Source: Candidatus Gastranaerophilales bacterium (lineage in GTDB: Bacteria > Cyanobacteriota > Vampirovibrionia > Gastranaerophilales > Gastranaerophilaceae). From it: a stretch of DNA of 22,312 nucleotides. Location of the stretch: NCBI GenBank assembly GCA_910587175.1, contig CAJULH010000034.1:1-22312 (forward strand), written 5' to 3'. Below the pieces are notes generated by a model. That model was not told the origin of the DNA and ran no database searches. It worked only from the letters and a program-made list of their open reading frames with translations. Both the position numbers and the translations under genes were made by a program. Positions 1 to 6,140 of the stretch are shown one piece after another (position 1 is the stretch's first letter; every line of letters starts with the position of its first letter).

Positions 1-10
1 GGGATGGCTT

Positions 11-101
11 TATAATCCTTGAGTACAAGAGTGTACAGTAGAGATTTACGATAAACAATTTCTTGGGTATTGATTTTGTAACCTTTCAATACCCTTTTTT
101 T
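11..101 (+). ncRNA. possible short transcript with promoter -10 and terminator
   Basis: A perfect -10 hexamer TATAAT lies at 11-16 and an intrinsic terminator ends at about 101. If the -35 lies just outside the window, a transcript of about 80 nt starting near 23 would result. No convincing ORF fits inside. The segment could equally be the 3' untranslated end of a gene upstream of the window. What is seen is the hexamer and the terminator; the small RNA is inference. Confidence 0.22.
65..101 (+). terminator. intrinsic terminator (+)
   Basis: A perfect 8-bp stem pairs GGGTATTG (65-72) with CAATACCC (87-94) and is followed by seven T (95-101). The other strand has no U-tract, so it acts on plus-strand transcription entering from outside the window or starting near position 23. 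Confidence 0.85.
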
Positions 102-245
102 ATAGATTTTAACAGTATGATAAATTACACCCTGATATTTTTATGCTGTGTGGCTTTGGGCAGTTGTATCTGGTTTTACATATATATCGGGGATTTAAAG
201 ATAAATCAATTTCAAACTTTTTAAATGTAAATAATTCAAGCGTTT

Positions 246-431
246 TTATCTTATCAGTTTATTCATCCTGTTTAAAGTGTCAAGAAAATGCTCAGCAAGT
301 GCTTTGTATAAAAGAATTTCCTGCTCGTTTTTTGCAAATTCGGGGAAGATTTCCTTTAATTTTTCGGGTTTGGTTAATTTTATTTCCGTTGTTGCATCTG
401 CAAGCCAGATGTCTATTCTGATTTCCGCCAT
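246..431 (-). CDS. small hypothetical protein, 61 aa
   Basis: I do not recognise this protein. It is a soluble-looking, charged sequence with a short beta-prone N-terminus (MAEIRIDIWLAD) followed by helical segments ending near NRMNKLIR. I chose the start at 431 because GGAG lies 9 nt upstream; an ATG 15 nt further upstream (446) overlaps that GGAG and would lack its own site. A good promoter (TTGAAA-N18-TAATAT, 459-488) gives a short leader. It is transcribed divergently from the XRE-type regulator at 495, so the two may share control. The coherent composition, ribosome site and promoter make a real gene likely. Function is unknown. Confidence 0.6.
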   Translation of the reverse strand: MAEIRIDIWLADATTEIKLTKPEKLKEIFPEFAKNEQEILLYKALAEHFLDTLNRMNKLIR

Positions 432-458
432 AATTTTGTACTCCATTGCTGTTTAGTA

Positions 459-488
459 ATATTACGAAAAAGTAAAATTTTATTTCAA
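459..488 (-). promoter_or_regulatory. promoter for the 61-aa gene with overlapping palindrome
   Basis: On the minus strand, TTGAAA (483-488) and TAATAT (459-464) are separated by 18 nt. A perfect 10-bp palindrome GTAATATTAC (456-465) covers the -10 and is a candidate operator for the adjacent XRE-type regulator. The operator role is inference. Confidence 0.5.
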
Positions 489-494
489 TTATAT

Positions 495-749
495 ATGATA
501 ATTACTGATATGCAACAGTTTGATTTGAGAGATTATATAAAGCTCAAAAGGGTTAGCAAAAAAATAAGCCTGAATAATTTTGCCATTAAAAATGGTTTGA
601 CTGCTGCCAGCTTAAGCAGAATTGAAAATAAAAAATATGAGCTTAAGTATACTATGCTTGAAAAAATTGCAAAAGGCTTTTCAATGTCTCCGGGTGAATT
701 TTTAATTGAATATGAAAATTATTTGAAAAACGGTAAAAAGCCTCTGTAG
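495..749 (+). CDS. XRE/HTH_3-type DNA-binding regulator, 84 aa or shorter
   Basis: This is a single-domain helix-turn-helix protein of the Cro/C1 (XRE) type. Residues about 12-70 fit the five-helix fold: an opening helix with LKRVSKKISLNNFA, a recognition region with GLTAASLSRIENKKYE, and a closing helix LEKIAKGFSMSPGEFL. The SRIE core of the recognition helix is typical of the family. No effector domain follows, so it probably acts as a dimeric repressor or antitoxin-like regulator. No clear Shine-Dalgarno precedes either candidate start (495, or the internal ATG at 510), so the exact start is uncertain. It is divergent from the 61-aa gene, and the intergenic region carries a GTAATATTAC palindrome, suggesting autoregulation of both genes (inference). 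Confidence 0.85.
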   Translation: MIITDMQQFDLRDYIKLKRVSKKISLNNFAIKNGLTAASLSRIENKKYELKYTMLEKIAKGFSMSPGEFLIEYENYLKNGKKPL

Positions 750-804
750 ATTTTATTGTTTGGAAGCTGGATTGTATGTTTGAAAATTAAATATCAAAAG
801 GGGC

Positions 805-886
805 TAGCCTGCATCTTTTCTGAAACCATCAGAACAACATTATTACTTTGGTTCAAGAACTGATAGTTTATTTGAAAGGAGGGCTG
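805..886 (+). promoter_or_regulatory. structured 5' leader sequestering the ribosome site of the 25-aa peptide
   Basis: The leader can fold into one long imperfect hairpin. 805-810 pairs with 881-886 (two G-U pairs), 815-820 with 874-879 (one G-U), and 823-832 with 860-869 (9 of 10 pairs). The whole AAGGAGG ribosome site (876-882) falls inside the stem except A880. A competing hairpin, TTCTGA/TCAGAA (818-834), could open it. Sequestration of the ribosome site is typical of type I toxin mRNAs. The folding was done by hand. No strong toxin promoter is evident; a TAAATAT at 788-794 could serve as the -10. Confidence 0.55.
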
Positions 887-890
887 AATT

Positions 891-968
891 ATGGAAAATG
901 TCAATTTAACATTAATTTTAATTCTATTGATTTTGTACATAATAAAAAATGACGCCCATCTAGAATAA
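891..968 (+). CDS. 25-aa hydrophobic peptide, candidate type I toxin
   Basis: A very short ORF follows a perfect AAGGAGG (876-882) at 8-nt spacing. The peptide has a polar N-terminus (MENVN), a run of about 13 Leu/Ile/Thr-type hydrophobic residues forming one transmembrane helix (residues about 6-18), and a charged tail KNDAHLE. The stop codon lies inside the loop of an intrinsic terminator, so mRNA and gene end almost together. A strong antisense promoter lies downstream and points back at it. Size, hydrophobicity, structured leader and convergent antisense RNA match Fst/TxpA-like type I toxins, but I see no specific match to a named family; Fst's conserved proline is absent. Toxicity is inference. 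Confidence 0.7.
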   Translation: MENVNLTLILILLILYIIKNDAHLE

Positions 969-1026
969 GCGTCATTTTTACTTCAGTTCTATGCAGTTGA
1001 CGGTAGTTAGAGCTGCCGCCCCTGAT
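944..1026 (-). ncRNA. candidate antisense antitoxin RNA, about 80-85 nt
   Basis: From the minus-strand promoter at 1033-1060, transcription would start near 1026 and stop at the shared terminator. The RNA overlaps the last codons and terminator of the 25-aa peptide mRNA by about 35 nt. Its unique part (plus-strand 981-1026) includes AGAGCTG (1009-1015), nearly the same as AGGGCTG (880-886) at the peptide's ribosome site, so the RNA could also pair there over 7 nt with one G-U. Convergent RNAs sharing a bidirectional terminator plus a direct repeat at the ribosome site are the arrangement known for par (fst/RNA II) of plasmid pAD1. No ORF is apparent in it. Confidence 0.6.
945..979. terminator. 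bidirectional terminator shared by peptide mRNA and antisense RNA
   Basis: A perfect 11-bp stem pairs AAAAATGACGC (945-955) with GCGTCATTTTT (969-979) around a 13-nt loop. The A-run on the left and T-run on the right provide a U-tract in both directions. The loop contains the self-complementary TCTAGA (959-964), which would allow loop-loop contact between sense and antisense RNAs. Confidence 0.85.
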
Positions 1027-1032
1027 ATTTTT

Positions 1033-1060
1033 ATTATAAATCAATTTTCTAAATTTTCAA
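1033..1060 (-). promoter_or_regulatory. strong promoter of the antisense RNA
   Basis: Minus-strand TTGAAA (1055-1060) and a perfect TATAAT (1033-1038) are separated by 16 nt. No gene lies downstream before the terminator at 945-979, so the promoter makes sense only for a short untranslated RNA. Confidence 0.75.
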
Positions 1061-1146
1061 GACATTATTTATGCTTTAATAAACTTCAACCCCTGCTTTG
1101 GCGTAGCTCCCCGGTATCAAATTATTCTTTAATATTGTACAAGCTA

Positions 1147-1175
1147 TTGCAAAACCTGACAAAAGACTGTACAAT
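1147..1175 (+). promoter_or_regulatory. promoter of the zinc-ribbon gene
   Basis: TTGCAA (1147-1152) and TACAAT (1170-1175) are separated by 17 nt, giving a leader of about 90 nt. A 9-bp inverted repeat, ATATTGTAC (1132-1140) and GTACAATAT (1169-1177), flanks the -35 and overlaps the -10, so a regulator could bind both arms. Confidence 0.65.
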
Positions 1176-1271
1176 ATATTGTATTCAGCCTTAGGACAGG
1201 TAGATTCTTTAAAAAAGGACAAGCTTTTCTAAAAGACTGGATATATTTACTAACAAAGGAGACCAAAAACA

Positions 1272-1547
1272 ATGTACCAAGACGAAACCCTAAAATGCGA
1301 AGATTGTGGACAAGAATTTGTTTTCACAGTAGGGGAACAAGAATTTTATGCAGAAAAAGGACTTGTAAACAAACCAAAAAGATGTCCTGAATGCAGAAAA
1401 GACAGAAGACAAAGAAACTCAAGGAAAAAAATGTATGACGCTGTTTGCTCTGAATGCGGAGCGCAAACAAAAGTTCCTTTTAAACCAATCGAAGGCAAAG
1501 AAATCTATTGCAAGGAATGTTATTTAAAAAGACAAGCAGCTGTCTAA
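1272..1547 (+). CDS. zinc-ribbon domain protein, 91 aa
   Basis: This small protein has two zinc-binding modules. The first has CEDCG near residues 9-13 and CPEC at 38-41, with a GEQEFYAEKGL...PKRCPECR pattern typical of the probable zinc-ribbon (zf-trcl) family. The second has CSEC at about 59-62 and CKEC at about 80-83, as in the CxxC-CxxC small zinc-ribbon family. A basic stretch KDRRQRNSRKK joins them, so nucleic-acid binding is possible. The precise role of the family is not established. AAAGGAG at 1255-1261 with a 10-nt gap supports the start. It has its own promoter and terminator and is probably monocistronic. Confidence 0.88.
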   Translation: MYQDETLKCEDCGQEFVFTVGEQEFYAEKGLVNKPKRCPECRKDRRQRNSRKKMYDAVCSECGAQTKVPFKPIEGKEIYCKECYLKRQAAV

Positions 1548-1571
1548 AAAATAATTATATAATTGGTTTAC

Positions 1572-1601
1572 ACCGCCCGAAGAATATTTGGGCGGTTTTT
1601 T
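1572..1601 (+). terminator. intrinsic terminator after the zinc-ribbon gene
   Basis: ACCGCCC (1572-1578) pairs with GGGCGGT (1590-1596), followed by a T-run ending at 1601. It lies 24 nt after the stop codon of the zinc-ribbon gene. Confidence 0.9.
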
Positions 1602-1713
1602 AGTGTTAAATTTAAAATGTTGCAAATGTTATTTGCAGTCTTGTTAAAAGATATATTGTGTTTAAAAAGGCGCCGATACTTCACAAGGAGCGTCATTGCG
1701 TTTTGTTACATTT

Positions 1714-1742
1714 TTGCAAACACATACGCAGAAAAATATAAT
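1714..1742 (+). promoter_or_regulatory. promoter of glgC
   Basis: TTGCAA (1714-1719) and a perfect TATAAT (1737-1742) are separated by 17 nt. The start site would be near 1749, leaving a leader of about 26 nt before the glgC ATG. Confidence 0.75.
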
Positions 1743-1774
1743 AAAAACATAAGAAGATTTTAAAAGGAATTTCA

Positions 1775-3013
1775 ATGTTCAGAGATAAAGTGCTTACCAT
1801 GATTCTTGCAGGCGGACAAGGAAAGAGGCTTTTTCCTCTCACGCGCGACCGTGCAAAGCCGGCAGTGCCTTTTGGCGGCAGATATCGTATCATAGACTTT
1901 GTTTTAAATAATTTTGTAAATTCCGGCTTTTATAAAATAAAAGTTTTAACACAATATAAATCTGATTCTCTAAATAAGCACATATCAAGAGGCTGGAATC
2001 TTTCAGCTTCTGTGGGACAGTATGTTGATTGCGTTCCGGCGCAGATGAGAACCGACGGCAACTGGTATAAGGGCACTGCTGATGCAATTTATCAGAATAT
2101 AAACCAGATAACAGATGGAAACTACGGCAATATTTTTGTTTTTGGCGGTGATCATATCTATAAGATGGATGTGCGCCAGATGCTTGATTATCATATTAAG
2201 AAAGAGGCAGATTTAACCATAGCTGCTATTCCTATTCCGATTGAGCTTGCAGGTGAATATGGAATAATTGAAGTGGATGAAAACTGGCAGTTGACAGGTT
2301 TTATTGAAAAGCCTAAAACTACACCAAAACACATACCAAATGTGCCGAATATGTGCCTTGCTTCTATGGGAAATTATATTTTTAAATCCGGCGTTTTAAT
2401 TGATGAAGTCGGCAAAGATGCTGCGGATGAAAATTCCGCTCATGATTTTGGCAAAAATATAATTCCAAATATGCTGCATTCCGGCAAAAAGGTATTTATA
2501 TATGATTTTGCAAAGAATGAATTTCCCGGTATGACGCCTTCTGAAAAAGGGTATTGGAGAGATGTGGGGAACGTAGACAGCTATTTCCAGGCAAATATGG
2601 ATTTATTGGACTATGACCCTGAATTGAATCTTTATTCAAAGGATTGGCCATTAAGGACATTTAATTACAACTTCCCGCCCGCAAAATTTATCTGGGATGA
2701 AGATAAAAGGGTAGGCGTTGCAAAGAATTCGCTTGTGTCTGAAGGATGCATTATTTCAGGTGGTTCGCTATCCCGCTGTGTATTGTCTCCAAAGGTGCAT
2801 ATCAATAGTTTTTGTCATATTTCAAACTCAATTTTGCTTGAAAATGTGAAAGTTGGTCGTCATTCAAGAATTCACCGTGCAATAATTGACAAAAATGTTG
2901 AAATCCCGCCGTATACAGAAATCGGCTACAACAGGGAAGAAGATATTAAAAGAGGCTTCTTTGTGTCAGATGGCGGTATTACTGTCGTTCCAAAAGATGC
3001 AATAGTGGATTAA
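1775..3013 (+). CDS. glgC: glucose-1-phosphate adenylyltransferase (ADP-glucose pyrophosphorylase)
   Basis: GlgC makes ADP-glucose from glucose-1-phosphate and ATP, the committed step of bacterial glycogen synthesis, in the cytoplasm. The N-terminal nucleotidyltransferase domain carries the LAGGQGKRLFPLT loop (residues 11-23), AKPAVPFGG (27-35), WYKGTADAIYQN (97-108), the metal-binding GGDHIYKMD with D126, and FIEKP with K179 for the sugar phosphate. The C-terminal part from about residue 300 has the repeated hydrophobic pattern of a left-handed beta-helix. The 412-aa length is normal. AAAAGGAAT lies 5 nt before the ATG, and a consensus-like promoter is at 1714-1742. No other glycogen gene is nearby; the gene appears monocistronic and converges on the porin gene, with a weak AGGTGAT/ATCACCT hairpin (3081-3109) between them. 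Confidence 0.96.
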   Translation: MFRDKVLTMILAGGQGKRLFPLTRDRAKPAVPFGGRYRIIDFVLNNFVNSGFYKIKVLTQYKSDSLNKHISRGWNLSASVGQYVDCVPAQMRTDGNWYKGTADAIYQNINQITDGNYGNIFVFGGDHIYKMDVRQMLDYHIKKEADLTIAAIPIPIELAGEYGIIEVDENWQLTGFIEKPKTTPKHIPNVPNMCLASMGNYIFKSGVLIDEVGKDAADENSAHDFGKNIIPNMLHSGKKVFIYDFAKNEFPGMTPSEKGYWRDVGNVDSYFQANMDLLDYDPELNLYSKDWPLRTFNYNFPPAKFIWDEDKRVGVAKNSLVSEGCIISGGSLSRCVLSPKVHINSFCHISNSILLENVKVGRHSRIHRAIIDKNVEIPPYTEIGYNREEDIKRGFFVSDGGITVVPKDAIVD

Positions 3014-3095
3014 TCTTGCAGCATTTTGGTTATTACACGCCTGTATAAGAATAATACGAAAATTCAAATGTATTTCCACAAGGTGATTATTTGCT

Positions 3096-4205
3096 CTATA
3101 TCATCACCTGGGTCATAAAATGAATTGAATTCCGGTTTTTGCCTGTTGTGCTATTTGTGCTGCAGTTGTTTTTGGTATATGTATAGTCGAGGCTAAATCT
3201 CAATCTCTGTCCTATGATATAATAATTCAGCCCTATTGTATATTTTTGTATAGTATCATCTGTCTTTTTTGTGTTTGGATCAAAAATATCATATCTGCCT
3301 GCAACCTGAATTTTATCTGTTATATTGTATGCGGCTGCAGTATAAAATCCCTGGCTTATATCGGGGCTGTATTTTGATGAATTTGAGCCGTTTGCATATG
3401 CATACTCTGTGTTTAACAGAAACTTTTTATACCTATATTCCATTCCGCTTCCTGCAACTGTATAACCGCTTCCTGAGACACCCGTGTTTACTCCACCTCC
3501 GATTTTTAGACCGTTTAAGAAATGTTCTTTATTATCATAAAACGGCTTATAATTTACCCAGCCTGCAAATTCAGCGCCGTCTGTAATATCCTGCAAATAC
3601 CTTGTGCTTGAATATCCGCCTAAATCATAATCAAAAGCTCCGGCATTTCCCCTGAATCTTATCCCGAAGGCTCTTGCATTTCCAAGTTCGGCACCGATTT
3701 GCGCTCTTTGCGTAAGCAAAAGTCCGTATTGCCCGCGTCCGCCTTCTATGCCTATTGGGATTCTTGAATTGCCGATTAATATTCTGTGGTTTTCATTTAA
3801 TTGTCTTTCAAAATAAATGTCGGAGAGTTTTCCTAAAAATTTCTTGTCCAAATCATCTACATTTCTTGTGAAGTTTGAAACAACGCGTATTCTATCCTTT
3901 TCTTCTCCAAATTTTATCTCTCCGCCGCCTTCTATGGTAAAAGGGTATGCAAAATTTGACTCTTCATCGGAAAAATCTGCATCATATATTCCCTGAAAAT
4001 TTAAAACAGGGGAAAATTCATTTATAACAGCATTTGCAAACAAAATTTTCTTTGGTTTATCAGGTGCAAATTCAAAGACAGCACCATTTTTTATATCTTT
4101 TTTGAATTCATCACTTTCACGAAGTGTGATAATCTCTTCAATTGCAAAAGAAGGACAAAAAAGAGAGAAAAGAAATATTAATGATGTAAAAATTATCTTT
4201 TTCAT
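3096..4205 (-). CDS. outer-membrane beta-barrel protein, porin O/P-like
   Basis: The 369-aa protein begins with a clear signal peptide: Lys-Lys, a hydrophobic core IFTSLIFLFSLFC, and likely cleavage after PSFA at residue 21. After about 100 residues of N-terminal region, the sequence alternates hydrophobic and polar residues with many Tyr and Gly, as in barrel strands. It includes YTIGLNYYIIGQRLRFSLDY near the C-terminus and ends in strand-like FMTQVMI. This resembles phosphate-selective porins (OprO/OprP family) in general pattern, but the substrate cannot be inferred. An outer-membrane barrel agrees with the lpx and mla genes nearby. No good Shine-Dalgarno is seen at the ATG. Confidence is high for an outer-membrane barrel, moderate for the family. 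Confidence 0.8.
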   Translation of the reverse strand: MKKIIFTSLIFLFSLFCPSFAIEEIITLRESDEFKKDIKNGAVFEFAPDKPKKILFANAVINEFSPVLNFQGIYDADFSDEESNFAYPFTIEGGGEIKFGEEKDRIRVVSNFTRNVDDLDKKFLGKLSDIYFERQLNENHRILIGNSRIPIGIEGGRGQYGLLLTQRAQIGAELGNARAFGIRFRGNAGAFDYDLGGYSSTRYLQDITDGAEFAGWVNYKPFYDNKEHFLNGLKIGGGVNTGVSGSGYTVAGSGMEYRYKKFLLNTEYAYANGSNSSKYSPDISQGFYTAAAYNITDKIQVAGRYDIFDPNTKKTDDTIQKYTIGLNYYIIGQRLRFSLDYTYTKNNCSTNSTTGKNRNSIHFMTQVMI

Positions 4206-4248
4206 TTAAAAACACCAGGAAGTACATGGTATCATAAATTTTCATTAA

Positions 4249-4278
4249 ATGACAAATTTTGATACTTTGTGCTATACT
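4249..4278 (+). promoter_or_regulatory. promoter of the rimP-nusA operon
   Basis: ATGACA (4249-4254) and TATACT (4273-4278) are separated by 18 nt. Transcription from about 4285 would produce a roughly 105-nt leader containing a nested hairpin (TATGCTTT 4284-4291 with AAAGCATA 4319-4326; TTATTTT 4291-4297 with AAAATAA 4304-4310) and then a terminator. Confidence 0.5.
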
Positions 4279-4348
4279 TATTCTATGCTTTTATTTTGGT
4301 TTTAAAATAAGCTAAAACAAAGCATAAAGACAATTTGCACTTTTAGAT

Positions 4349-4377
4349 AAAGAGCGGCATCAAAACCGCTCTTTTTT
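4349..4377 (+). terminator. intrinsic terminator in the rimP-nusA leader (candidate attenuator)
   Basis: AAAGAGCGG (4349-4357) pairs perfectly with CCGCTCTTT (4366-4374), followed by a T-run to 4377. It sits only 12 nt before the rimP start and downstream of the operon promoter, so RNA polymerase must read through it. In Bacillus subtilis NusA represses its own ylxS(rimP)-nusA operon through a NusA-dependent leader terminator; the same logic is plausible here. I see no alternative antiterminator pairing. Confidence 0.8.
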
Positions 4378-4389
4378 AAGGGAGAACAA

Positions 4390-4890
4390 TTGAAAGAACA
4401 ATTCAACAAAAAACAGGTATTAGAAAAAATTATGCCCGTCATTGAAAATACTGCAATGCGGTATAATTTAATTCCGCTTGAGGTTTCTTTTGAAAAAGAA
4501 TCCGGACACTGGTTTTTGAGGATTTTTATCTATTCAAATGACCACCCCGTAAATCACAATGATTGTGAACATATCACGCGCGGGCTTGGGGATTTGTTAG
4601 ATGAACTTATTCCATTCAAATATTATCTTGAAGTGTCCTCTCCCGGGCTTGAACGCAGGTTAAAATCTACAAAAGAATATATTATATTTAAAGAGCACAA
4701 TGTAGTAATAAAGGTGAAGGAACCTATAGAAGAAGGATACCCGAAAAAATTCAGCGCAAAACTTTTGGATTTTAACGAAGGTTTTGGTCTGAAAGTGCTC
4801 ACGGATGATACAAACAAAGAATATACGATAAAAACCGACAATATTTTTTCAGTGCGGCTGAATGATATTGATACACCGCCCCGGGTATAA
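4390..4890 (+). CDS. rimP: ribosome maturation factor RimP
   Basis: RimP assists late assembly of the 30S ribosomal subunit. The 166-aa length is normal. The N-terminal domain has the LEVSFEKESGHWFLRIFIY strand pair, then CEHITRGLGDLLDE, and the family signature YYLEVSSPGLERRLK (about residues 79-93). The C-terminal SH3-like domain follows. The start is TTG at 4390, supported by AAGGGAG 5 nt upstream; the next ATG would delete the first 14 residues. It is the first gene of an operon with nusA (67-nt gap), the usual bacterial order, and is preceded by a leader terminator. Confidence 0.94.
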   Translation: MKEQFNKKQVLEKIMPVIENTAMRYNLIPLEVSFEKESGHWFLRIFIYSNDHPVNHNDCEHITRGLGDLLDELIPFKYYLEVSSPGLERRLKSTKEYIIFKEHNVVIKVKEPIEEGYPKKFSAKLLDFNEGFGLKVLTDDTNKEYTIKTDNIFSVRLNDIDTPPRV

Positions 4891-4957
4891 GACCATAATT
4901 GGTATAAACTTCCAGGGACAGGCAAAAAGACTTACAATTAAATAAAAGGAGAATAAT

Positions 4958-6136
4958 ATGATTAAGATTGGAACAGCATTATTCGAAGCAGCAGAACAGC
5001 TGGAGCGCGAAAAAGGTATATCAAAAGACGTTTTGGTATCATCCCTTTGCGATGCTCTTGTTGCAGGATATAAAAAACATATTAAAGATAAAGACGCAGA
5101 AAACGTTGAGGCAATTTTAGACGAAACTGCCGGCGAAATCGGCGTATTTAGGACAAAACTTGTTGTAGAAAACGTTGAAAATCCTGATACCCAAATTTCA
5201 CTTGAAGATGCCAAAGAAATTGATGATGAAGTTGAAATTGATGATGAAGTAAAGATTGAAGTAACCCCTGAAAATTTTGGCAGAATTGCTGCACAAAGTG
5301 CAAAACAGGTAATTACCCAAAGAATAAGAGAAGCTGAAAGAAAAATGGTTCTTGATGAATTCTTATCTAAAAAAGGAACTCTTATTACGGGTATTGTTCA
5401 GAGAAAAGATGAAAGAAACAATGTAATTGTAAATATAGGAAAAACCGATGCTGTAATGCCAACCAGAGAGCAAATCCCCGGCGAATATTACAAGCCCGGA
5501 AACAGAATCAGAGTATTCGTATTAAACGTTAAAGAAACAACAAGGCTACCCCAGGTAATAGTTTCCCAGGCGCATTCTGAAATTGTACGCGAACTTTTTG
5601 AACTTGAAGTTCCTGAAATTGAAGACGGTATTGTTGAAATTAAATCTATTGCCCGTGAAGCAGGTTTCAGAACAAAACTTGCAGTATGGTCTAATGATCC
5701 TTCGGTAGATTCTGTCGGTGCCTGCATAGGACCAAGAGGTTCAAGAATTCAAACAATTGTAGGCGAATTAAAAAATGAAAAGATTGATATTGTAAGATAT
5801 TCTCTTGATCCTGTAGAATACATTGTCAATGCGCTTTCTCCGGCAAGAATTGTTTCTGTTGATATTCTTGCTGATGAAGAAACAAGAAAAGAAGCTTTTG
5901 TTATAGTTCCTGATGACCAGCTTTCTCTTGCAATCGGTCGCGAAGGACAGAATGTACGCCTTGCACACAGGCTTACAGGCTGGAAAATAGATATTAAGAG
6001 CGAATCACAAGCTGTGCAAATGGAAAAACAAGCTCAAAAAGAATCCGTGGAAGCAGAAGAGACCGAAGAAATTGCAGAACCTGTTGAAACGGAAACAGCT
6101 GCTGAAACTGAAACCACAGAGGCAACCGAAGAATAA
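4958..6136 (+). CDS. nusA: transcription termination/antitermination factor NusA
   Basis: NusA binds RNA polymerase and nascent RNA and modulates pausing, intrinsic termination and antitermination. Domains in order are the N-terminal polymerase-binding domain (about 1-130), an S1 domain (about 137-202, GTLITGIVQRKD onward), KH1 with VGACIGPRGSRIQ (253-265), and KH2 with LSLAIGREGQNVRLAH (322-337). From about residue 350 there is a Glu/Thr/Ala-rich acidic tail instead of the helix-hairpin-helix acidic repeats of E. coli NusA, so it belongs to the short form. AAAGGAG precedes the ATG at good spacing. It follows rimP and is followed after 4 nt by a formyltransferase-family gene, suggesting coupling. 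Confidence 0.96.
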   Translation: MIKIGTALFEAAEQLEREKGISKDVLVSSLCDALVAGYKKHIKDKDAENVEAILDETAGEIGVFRTKLVVENVENPDTQISLEDAKEIDDEVEIDDEVKIEVTPENFGRIAAQSAKQVITQRIREAERKMVLDEFLSKKGTLITGIVQRKDERNNVIVNIGKTDAVMPTREQIPGEYYKPGNRIRVFVLNVKETTRLPQVIVSQAHSEIVRELFELEVPEIEDGIVEIKSIAREAGFRTKLAVWSNDPSVDSVGACIGPRGSRIQTIVGELKNEKIDIVRYSLDPVEYIVNALSPARIVSVDILADEETRKEAFVIVPDDQLSLAIGREGQNVRLAHRLTGWKIDIKSESQAVQMEKQAQKESVEAEETEEIAEPVETETAAETETTEATEE

Positions 6137-6140
6137 AAAT

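Noticed and set aside
1081..1120. tRNA-like GGGGAGCTACGCC stretch on the minus strand
   Set aside because: No cloverleaf, no T-loop GGTTCGAATCC-type sequence and no acceptor stem could be built.
991..1194. A 67-codon plus-strand frame starting at 991
   Set aside because: It has no ribosome site, has a random composition, and runs over the antisense promoter and the zinc-ribbon promoter.
1681..1700. GCGTCATTGCG, similar to the start of a common dispersed palindromic repeat
   Set aside because: Only about 10 bases match and the complementary half is absent, so a repeat cannot be claimed.
3081..3109. AGGTGAT/ATCACCT hairpin between glgC and the porin gene as a terminator
   Set aside because: There is no T-run in either direction and it overlaps the porin coding end; at most a weak structure.
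6072..6140. Upstream extension of the formyltransferase into nusA
   Set aside because: The added 23 residues are the Glu/Thr-rich nusA tail read in another frame; ATG 6141 begins exactly at the conserved beta-strand.
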